From an uncultured Oscillospiraceae bacterium (GTDB taxonomy: Bacteria; Bacillota; Clostridia; Oscillospirales; Oscillospiraceae): DNA of 11,897 nucleotides. Shown in pieces: positions 6,848 to 11,897 of this stretch. The position numbers were made by a program, and so were the translations under genes. Positions within the stretch are counted from its first letter, which is position 1; each line of letters begins with the position of its first letter. The notes under the pieces were generated by a model. That model was not told where the DNA came from. It searched no databases and worked only from the letters and a program-made list of their open reading frames with translations. The stretch spans positions 1-11,897 of the forward strand of contig CAKTNS010000060.1 in NCBI GenBank assembly GCA_934589225.1, read 5' to 3'.

Positions 6848-7729
6848 TTGAGAAAGAAAGTCATCACCATCTGCGCCGCCCTGCTGTTCCTGACAGCACT
6901 GGGGCTGACGCTGTACCCGCCCATTTCAAATTATGTCAATCGCAAGTATGCCTCTGAAATCCAGACGGCCTACCAGGAGCTCATCCAGCAGACGGACAAT
7001 TCTGTTTTGGAAGAAGCCAAGCAGCAGGCCATCGCCTACAACCTGGCAATCACTCCAGGCACAGCAGACGCCTACAGCGAGGAGCGTTTGGTATCTGCCG
7101 CCGAGGATTACGACAGCCAGCTGGACATTGCCGGAAACGGCATTATGGGCTATGTGGAGATTCCGAAAATCCAGGTGAACCTGCCCATCTACCACGGCAC
7201 GGAAGCGGAGGTACTGGACCGTGGTATCGGCCATTTGCTGGGGAGCTCTCTGCCGGTGGGCGGAGAAAATACCCACACCGTCCTCTCCGGCCACAGCGGC
7301 ATGGCAAGTCAGAAGATGTTCACCGATCTGGAACAGCTCACCCCCGGGGATGTATTCTACCTGAATGTGCTGAACGAAACGCTTGCCTACCAGGTCACGG
7401 AAATCAACACCGTACTGCCCTATGAAACAGATTTGCTTGGAATTGTCCAAGGGGAAGACCTGTGTACGCTTGTGACTTGTACCCCCTACGGGGTCAATAC
7501 GCACAGACTTCTGGTACAAGGCTCCCGGATTCCCTATGCGGAAGCGGCTGTGCTGGAAGAAGAAACTGCCAGCGCCGAACCGGCTGCGTCAACCTGGGAG
7601 GCAAAGTATTTGCAGGGGCTGCTGCTTGGCTGTGCCGCTGCCGGAGGTGTAACGGCGGTTGTTTTCCTTGCGGTACGGATAAAAAGGCGAACGCCGTATT
7701 TCAAAGGAGGCCGCTATGCGAAACGGTAA
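6848..7729 (+). CDS. Class C (pilin-polymerising) sortase 1
   Basis: A membrane-bound cysteine transpeptidase expected to cut LPXTG-type signals and join pilins through the pilin-motif lysine. With the TTG start at 6848 it has 293 residues: MRKK, an N-terminal membrane helix (about 5-24), the sortase fold and a second membrane helix near the C-terminus (about 256-277) with a basic tail, as in class C. Catalytic residues are His149 (LSGHSGMASQKMFTDL), Cys211 (TLVTCTPYGVNTHRLLV) and Arg220. The substrate-fold sequences GYVEIPKIQVNLPIYHGTE and SSLPVGGENTH are classic for the class. The usual lid motif DPF/DPW is not evident; D74-A75-Y76 (TADAYSEERL) is at about the right place and may be a variant. 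Longer starts exist (ATG 6836, TTG 6788), but the latter overlaps the pilin stop and includes the hairpin. It overlaps sortase 2 by 14 nt. Confidence 0.93.
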   Translation: MRKKVITICAALLFLTALGLTLYPPISNYVNRKYASEIQTAYQELIQQTDNSVLEEAKQQAIAYNLAITPGTADAYSEERLVSAAEDYDSQLDIAGNGIMGYVEIPKIQVNLPIYHGTEAEVLDRGIGHLLGSSLPVGGENTHTVLSGHSGMASQKMFTDLEQLTPGDVFYLNVLNETLAYQVTEINTVLPYETDLLGIVQGEDLCTLVTCTPYGVNTHRLLVQGSRIPYAEAAVLEEETASAEPAASTWEAKYLQGLLLGCAAAGGVTAVVFLAVRIKRRTPYFKGGRYAKR

Positions 7730-8480
7730 ACTGCGTGGCCTGCTCATAACGGTTCTGCTGCTGGTATTCCTGGCCGGGCTGGCCTCTGTTCTGTACCCTT
7801 ATGTCTGGGGTGCTGCTGTGGACAGCTCCATTTCCCATACCGCCAAGGACTTTCTGGAACGGGAGGTTCCGGAGCTGCCCACCGCAGCCGTCGTCATTGA
7901 TTCCATAGCGCCGGAGAAAACCAAGGCATACCCGGATCTTTGGGCTGATATGGCCCGGTATAACCAGCGCATTGCCGCCCAGGGGCAGTCGGGGTTGTCC
8001 TGTGCCTATGATTATCAGAAAGCCAGCTTCCAGCTTATGGACTACGGGCTTCCGGATGAAATTTTCGGTGTGCTGAACATCCCCGCCATCGACCTGGAAA
8101 TGCCCATCTATCTGGGCGCTACCGAGCTGCACATGGCAGCCGGAGCCGCCCACCTGAGCCAGACAAGCTTGCCCATTGGCGGCATGGACACCAACTGTGT
8201 CATTGCCGGTCACCGGGGCTACAACGGAGCCAGCTACTTCCGCAATCTGGACAAACTCCATGTGGGCGACCTGGTAACCGTAACCAATCTCTGGGGAACA
8301 CTTCGCTATCGAGTCTGTGAAATTCGGATCATCGACCCCAGCGATGTGGATGAAATTCTGATTCAGCCCGGACGGGAGCTTTTGACACTGCTCACCTGCC
8401 ACCCCTACGCCTCCGGAGGGCGGCAGCGCTATGTGGTCTACTGTGAGCGCTCCGAATTGACCACATTTCCCACATCTTGA
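7716..8480 (+). CDS. Class C-like sortase 2
   Basis: A second sortase of 254 residues. ATG at 7716 has GGAGG 5 nt upstream and lies within the end of sortase 1 (14-nt overlap), so the two are probably translationally coupled. There is one N-terminal membrane helix (about 7-27) and no C-terminal helix, unlike sortase 1. Catalytic residues are His166 (CVIAGHRGYNGASYFRNLDKL), Cys228 (LLTLLTCHPYASGG) and probably Arg238 (RQRYVVYCER). The sequence (GVLNIPAIDLEMPIYLG, HLSQTSLPIGGMDTNCVIAGHRG) is of the class C-like type that in Clostridia accompanies pilin clusters. It may handle a different substrate from sortase 1, for instance the MPETG adhesin or wall anchoring of the finished pilus; this division of labour is inference. 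Class assignment is less certain than for sortase 1. Confidence 0.88.
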   Translation: MRNGKLRGLLITVLLLVFLAGLASVLYPYVWGAAVDSSISHTAKDFLEREVPELPTAAVVIDSIAPEKTKAYPDLWADMARYNQRIAAQGQSGLSCAYDYQKASFQLMDYGLPDEIFGVLNIPAIDLEMPIYLGATELHMAAGAAHLSQTSLPIGGMDTNCVIAGHRGYNGASYFRNLDKLHVGDLVTVTNLWGTLRYRVCEIRIIDPSDVDEILIQPGRELLTLLTCHPYASGGRQRYVVYCERSELTTFPTS

Positions 8481-8498
8481 TGGATTGGAGGTAACCTC

Positions 8499-9368
8499 AT
8501 GGATTTTATCTGGGACAGCATTACGGATTGGCTGAAGGAGATGCTGATCAGCGGCATCGTCAGCAATCTGTCCGGAATGTTCGACTCCACCAATGAACAG
8601 GTGGGCAGCATCATCGGTCAGGTAGGCATGACGCCCCAGGGGTGGAACAGCGGTATTTTTACCATGATCCAGAATCTGTCCAACACCGTAATTCTTCCTA
8701 TTGCCGGGGCTATCCTGGCCATCGTTATGACCCTGGAGCTGATTCAGCTGGTCACAGACCGCAACAACCTGAACGATGTAGACACCTGGATGTTCTTCAA
8801 ATGGGTGTTCAAATCCGCCTGCGCCGTGGTCATTGTTACCCACACCTGGGATATTGTCATGGGCATCTTTGAGGCATCCCAAAGCGTTGTAAACAGCGCC
8901 GCCGGGGTGATCGTCGGGCAAACCAATATCGACATCTCCTCCGTAGTGGGCGGACTGGAAAACAGGCTGTCGGAAATGGAGCTGGGGCCGCTGTTCGGGG
9001 TATGGTTTCAGTCTCTGTTTGTCGGGCTGTGTACCTGGGCCATCACCGTCTGCATTTTCATCATCACCTACGGACGGATGATCGAAGTATTTCTCGTAAC
9101 CTCCGTAGCTCCCATTCCCATGGCAACCATGGTCAACCGAGAGTGGGGCCAGATGGGCCAGAATTATCTCCGCACTCTGTTTTCTCTGGGCTTTCAGGCT
9201 TTCCTCATTGTGGTCTGTGTGGCCATCTATTCGGTGCTGGTGCAGAATATTTCCGTATCCGGGGACATCATCGCCGCCATCTGGACCTGCATGGGCTATA
9301 CGGTGCTGCTCTGCTTTTGCCTGTTCAAAACCAGCAGCCTTGCCAAGTCCATCTTCAATGCGCATTAA
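8499..9368 (+). CDS. VirB6/TrbL-like conjugal transfer membrane protein
   Basis: A 289-residue polytopic inner channel component of the type IV secretion system. ATG at 8499 follows GGAGG (8487-8491) with 7-nt spacing, 18 nt after the sortase 2 stop. Hydrophobic stretches are at about 60-84, 102-124, 168-191, 194-212, 226-248 and 257-276, with a loop rich in Asn, Asp and Ser between the second and third. Sequences such as VILPIAGAILAIVMTLELIQ, IEVFLVTSVAPIPMATMVN and LFSLGFQAFLIVVC match my memory of the VirB6/TrbL-like proteins (often labelled CD0411/CD1107 family) that lie beside Maff2, PrgI and VirB4 in Clostridia elements. The stop TAA overlaps the ribosome binding site of the next gene, so the genes are coupled in one operon. 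Confidence 0.88.
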   Translation: MDFIWDSITDWLKEMLISGIVSNLSGMFDSTNEQVGSIIGQVGMTPQGWNSGIFTMIQNLSNTVILPIAGAILAIVMTLELIQLVTDRNNLNDVDTWMFFKWVFKSACAVVIVTHTWDIVMGIFEASQSVVNSAAGVIVGQTNIDISSVVGGLENRLSEMELGPLFGVWFQSLFVGLCTWAITVCIFIITYGRMIEVFLVTSVAPIPMATMVNREWGQMGQNYLRTLFSLGFQAFLIVVCVAIYSVLVQNISVSGDIIAAIWTCMGYTVLLCFCLFKTSSLAKSIFNAH

Positions 9369-9380
9369 GGAGGTGCGTCC

Positions 9381-9803
9381 ATGCCCTATGTAACCATCCC
9401 CAAGGACCTGACAAAGGTCAAAACCAAGGTGCTGTTCAACCTGACCAAGCGGCAGCTGGTGTGCTTCAGCGCAGGGCTTGCCGTAGGTGTTCCGCTGTTC
9501 TTTCTGACAAAGAACGCCCTGGGAAACTCCACCGCCGCCCTGCTCATGATTTTCGCCATGCTCCCGGCTTTTCTGCTGGCGCTGTACGAGAAAAACGGGC
9601 AACATCTGGAAGTCATTATTCGCAACATGGTTCGGGTGCTGTTTCTGCGCTCAAAGGAACGGCCCTACCGAACCAACAATTTCTATGCCGTCCTGGAACG
9701 GCAGGATAAACTCGACAAGGAGGTGTATCGGATTGTTCATCCATCGCCAAAAGCAGAAAAAAGCGGTGCAGGCCGCTATCTCAAGGGCAAAAAGAACAGA
9801 TAA
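9381..9803 (+). CDS. prgI: PrgI-family (VirB3-like) conjugal transfer protein
   Basis: A 140-residue membrane protein that, like VirB3, is thought to work with VirB4 at the base of the channel. ATG at 9381 follows AAGGAGG (9367-9373), 12 nt after the VirB6-like stop. Two membrane helices are predicted at about 25-43 and 50-69, preceded by a short N-terminus (MPYVTIPKDLTKVKTKVLFNLTKRQL) typical of the family and followed by a basic cytoplasmic tail (FLRSKERPYRTNNFYAVLE, then K/R-rich). The last 71 nt overlap the start of VirB4 in another frame, the usual tight packing of PrgI and VirB4 genes. Family assignment is firm. Confidence 0.92.
   Translation: MPYVTIPKDLTKVKTKVLFNLTKRQLVCFSAGLAVGVPLFFLTKNALGNSTAALLMIFAMLPAFLLALYEKNGQHLEVIIRNMVRVLFLRSKERPYRTNNFYAVLERQDKLDKEVYRIVHPSPKAEKSGAGRYLKGKKNR
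9717..9723 (+). promoter_or_regulatory. Ribosome binding site that sets the TTG start of VirB4
   Basis: A full AAGGAGG lies inside the 3' end of the PrgI gene, 9 nt before an in-frame TTG at 9733. Starting there gives MFIHRQKQKKA, which resembles family N-termini; the longer frame from ATG 9685 has no ribosome binding site in front of it. Confidence 0.7.
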
Positions 9804-11871
9804 AAAGGAACAGTCTTCCCAAGACAGCATTCCCTATTTGCTTATGCGCCCGGATGGGATTTGTCAGGTGACACAGAATCATTACACAAAAACCATCCAA
9901 TTCCGGGACATCAACTACCAGCTTTCTGACAACGAGGACAAGCAGGCCATCTTTGACAGCTGGTGCGATTTCCTGAACTATTTTGACAGCTCCGTATCCT
10001 TCCAGCTTTCTTTTATCAACCTAACCGGTCTGCGTGGTGCCGCCCTGCGGACGATCCCGGTCCGCTCGGACCAGTTTGAAAGCATCCAGCGGGAATTATC
10101 TACGGTCATAAAGAATCAGCAGGAAAAGGGCAACAACGGCATCGTCAAGACCAAATATCTGACCTTTGGCATTGACGCGGACAGCGTTCGCTCTGCCAAG
10201 CCCCGGCTGGAACGAATCGAAACGGACATTCTCAACAATTTCAAAAAGCTCGGTGTCAGCGCCCAGGTGCTGACCGGGCAGGAACGGCTCAAGGTGTGCC
10301 ACGACATTCTGCGCATGGACACCCCGGAGCCGTTTTTGTTTCGCTGGGAGGACCTGCCCCGTTCCGGCCTGTCCACCAAGGATTACATTGCCCCCAGCTC
10401 CTTCTACTTTGGGAGGGCCAGGGATTTCCGCATGGGCAGGAAATTTGCCACCGTCAGCTTCTTGCAGATCCTGGCCCCGGAACTCAGTGACCGGGTACTA
10501 AAGGATTTTCTGGATATTGAAAGCAATGTGGTGGTCAACATCCATGTGCAGTCCGTAGACCAGGTCAGCGCAATTAAGACCATTAAGCGCACCATCACCG
10601 ACCTGGACAAGACGAAAATTGAGGAGCAGAAAAAGGCTGTCCGTGCCGGGTATGACATGGACATACTTCCCTCTGACCTGGCGACCTACGGCGAGGAGGC
10701 AAAAAAGCTGCTGTCCGATCTGCAAAGCCGGAATCAGAGAATGTTTTTGATTACCTTCCTGATTCTCAACACCGCCGACACCAAGCGGCAGCTGGACAAC
10801 AACTTCTTCCAGACCAACTCCATTGCCCAGAAGTACAACTGCCAGCTGACCCAACTGGACTTCCAGCAGGAGGAGGGCATGGTCAGCAGCCTTCCCCTTG
10901 GACTGAACCAGATTGAGATTCAGCGGGGACTCACCTCTTCCGGCGTCGCCATCTTCGTTCCCTTTACCACCCAGGAGCTTTTTCAGAACAGCCCGGAAGC
11001 GCTGTACTGCGGCATCAACGCCCTGAGCAACAACATCATCATGGTTGACCGAAAATGGCTGAAAAACCCCAACGGTCTGATTCTCGGCACACCCGGCTCC
11101 GGCAAATCCTTTGCCGCCAAGCGGGAAATTGCCAATGTGTTTCTGGTCACGCAGGACGATATTATGATCTGTGACCCCGAAGCCGAGTATTTTCCCCTGG
11201 TTGACCGTCTGGGTGGGCAGGTCATTAAGATTTCGCCCACTTCTCACCAGCACATCAACCCCATGGACATTAACCTGAATTACAGCGATGAGGACAATCC
11301 GCTCTCCCTGAAATCCGACTTTATCCTGTCCCTGTGCGAGCTGATCGTAGGCGGCAAGGACGGCTTGAAGCCTGTGGAGAAAACTATCATTGACCGCTGT
11401 GTGCGGATGGTCTACCGGAAGTATCTCAGCAACCCAAGGCCGGAGAATATGCCTATCCTGGGGGACCTGTATGACTGCCTGCGAAAGCAAACCGAGCCGG
11501 AGGCACAGTTTGTTGCCACGGCACTGGAAATTTATGTGGATGGCTCTCTGAATGTGTTTAACCACCGCACCGATGTAGATGTCAGCAACCGGGTGGTTTG
11601 CTATGATATCAAGGAGCTGGGCAAGCAGCTGAAAAAGATTGGAATGCTGATCGTCCAGGACCAGGTATGGAACCGGGTCACGCTGAACCGGGAAGCCCGG
11701 AAGTCCACCCGGTACTACATTGACGAATTCCACCTGCTGCTGAAGGAGGAGCAGACCGCAGCTTACTCTGTGGAAATCTGGAAGCGCTTTCGGAAATGGG
11801 GCGGCATTCCCACCGGCATTACCCAGAACGTGAAGGTGCGCCCAGATAGGGCGCTGTGCAAAGCAGTCTAA
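9733..11871 (+). CDS. virB4: VirB4 conjugation ATPase, 5' exon, interrupted by a group II intron
   Basis: VirB4 powers assembly of the transfer channel and DNA movement at the membrane. From TTG 9733 the frame reads 712 codons, but only residues 1-701 (to 11835) are VirB4; the last 11 (VRPDRALCKAV) and the TAA at 11869 come from intron sequence. The N-terminal domain (about 30-420) includes MRPDGICQVTQNHYTKTIQFRDINYQL, typical of ICE VirB4. Walker A is GTPGSGKS (452-459) in a VirB4 ATPase domain, Walker B is YYIDEFHLLL (D664, E665), and the ITQN motif just precedes the break. Homologues continue after ITQNVK with roughly another hundred residues (DLL..., from memory), which are missing here. 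Unspliced message gives a truncated and probably inactive protein; splicing would restore the frame because the break is between codons. The gene overlaps PrgI by 71 nt. Confidence 0.9.
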   Translation: MFIHRQKQKKAVQAAISRAKRTDKKEQSSQDSIPYLLMRPDGICQVTQNHYTKTIQFRDINYQLSDNEDKQAIFDSWCDFLNYFDSSVSFQLSFINLTGLRGAALRTIPVRSDQFESIQRELSTVIKNQQEKGNNGIVKTKYLTFGIDADSVRSAKPRLERIETDILNNFKKLGVSAQVLTGQERLKVCHDILRMDTPEPFLFRWEDLPRSGLSTKDYIAPSSFYFGRARDFRMGRKFATVSFLQILAPELSDRVLKDFLDIESNVVVNIHVQSVDQVSAIKTIKRTITDLDKTKIEEQKKAVRAGYDMDILPSDLATYGEEAKKLLSDLQSRNQRMFLITFLILNTADTKRQLDNNFFQTNSIAQKYNCQLTQLDFQQEEGMVSSLPLGLNQIEIQRGLTSSGVAIFVPFTTQELFQNSPEALYCGINALSNNIIMVDRKWLKNPNGLILGTPGSGKSFAAKREIANVFLVTQDDIMICDPEAEYFPLVDRLGGQVIKISPTSHQHINPMDINLNYSDEDNPLSLKSDFILSLCELIVGGKDGLKPVEKTIIDRCVRMVYRKYLSNPRPENMPILGDLYDCLRKQTEPEAQFVATALEIYVDGSLNVFNHRTDVDVSNRVVCYDIKELGKQLKKIGMLIVQDQVWNRVTLNREARKSTRYYIDEFHLLLKEEQTAAYSVEIWKRFRKWGGIPTGITQNVKVRPDRALCKAV

Positions 11872-11897
11872 GGTACTGCCGCACACGGCAGTGTGCG
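11836..11897 (+). mobile_element. Group IIA (Ll.LtrB-like) intron, 5' end only
   Basis: From 11836 the DNA begins GTGCGCCCAGATAGGG, the 5' start I recall for the Lactococcus Ll.LtrB intron, and continues with the shared CTAAGGTACT block (11868-11877; Ll.LtrB has TTAAGGTACT). The GTGYG 5' consensus of group II introns is met. A short hairpin GCAGT (11863-11867)/ACTGC (11875-11879) replaces GTAGT/ACTAC of Ll.LtrB with a compensatory change, as expected for a conserved domain I stem. A further stem ACTGCC/GGCAGT (11875-11892), or alternatively GCACAC/GTGTGC (11881-11896), lies at the edge. The VirB4 family match stops exactly at 11835. The ribozyme core, EBS sites, maturase and 3' end lie beyond the window, so completeness is unknown. 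Confidence 0.87.

Noticed and set aside
7701..9605. A 634-codon open frame on the minus strand across sortase 2, VirB6-like and PrgI genes
   Set aside because: It crosses three well-supported plus-strand genes and their junctions, is rich in His/Gln/Gly as expected from antisense of these genes, and shows no family motif.
9685..9732. ATG at 9685 as the VirB4 start
   Set aside because: No ribosome binding site, 119-nt overlap with prgI, and the added residues (MPSWNGRINSTRRCIG) do not look like the family; TTG 9733 has AAGGAGG at 9-nt spacing.
11836..11871. VRPDRALCKAV as the true C-terminus of VirB4
   Set aside because: The protein would end just after ITQNVK and lack the last part of the ATPase domain, while the DNA encoding these residues is the group II intron 5' end.
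10498..11886. A 462-codon open frame on the minus strand opposite VirB4
   Set aside because: Antisense shadow of VirB4; no motif, and it also runs into the intron sequence.

Overview
The window is a piece of an integrative and conjugative element (ICE) from a Gram-positive, probably gut-dwelling Clostridia/Firmicutes host. The evidence for this is a type IV secretion gene set of the Tn1549/CTn kind (VirD4 coupling protein, Maff2-type small membrane protein, VirB6/TrbL-like channel protein, PrgI/VirB3-like protein, VirB4 ATPase), strong AAGGAGG ribosome binding sites, LPXTG-type cell-wall anchors and class C sortases. All genes are on the + strand. The host assignment is inference; no rRNA or other taxonomic marker is present.

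Layout. Positions 1-1154 hold the C-terminal part of VirD4, whose start lies upstream of the window. Positions 1230-1448 hold the small Maff2-like protein, with a hairpin before it that covers its Shine-Dalgarno and another hairpin after it. Positions 1511-8480 form a surface-structure module: a 1039-residue thioester-domain adhesin with six CnaB/SpaA-type repeats and an MPETG anchor; an intrinsic terminator; a 684-residue sortase-polymerised backbone pilin with a WxxxVxVYPK-like pilin motif and an LPKTG anchor; a strong hairpin; and two sortases whose genes overlap by 14 nt. The conjugation genes resume at 8499 with the VirB6/TrbL-like protein, PrgI (9381-9803) and VirB4 (start 9733). A complete pilus/adhesin locus therefore sits inside the type IV secretion operon, between Maff2 and VirB6.

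The right edge is the most striking part. The VirB4 reading frame follows its family up to the conserved ITQNVK motif, then ends 11 codons later in unrelated residues. The DNA from 11836 to the window end matches, from memory, the 5' end of group IIA introns of the Ll.LtrB type (GTGCGCCCAGATAGGG...), including a small hairpin that differs from Ll.LtrB by a compensatory base change. I read this as a group II intron inserted in phase 0 in virB4. VirB4 would then be split, and its C-terminal end would be made only after splicing. The rest of the intron, its reverse transcriptase/maturase if any, and the 3' exon lie outside the window.

How the parts may work together (inference): VirD4, VirB4, VirB6, PrgI and Maff2 build the DNA-transfer channel. 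The thioester adhesin and the sortase-built pilus could hold donor and recipient, or donor and gut surface, together in place of the long conjugative pilus that Gram-positive systems lack. Alternatively, the pilus is a colonisation cargo for the host. No intergenic stretch exceeds 110 bases, and I saw no tRNA, rRNA, CRISPR array, IS element, integrase or oriT.
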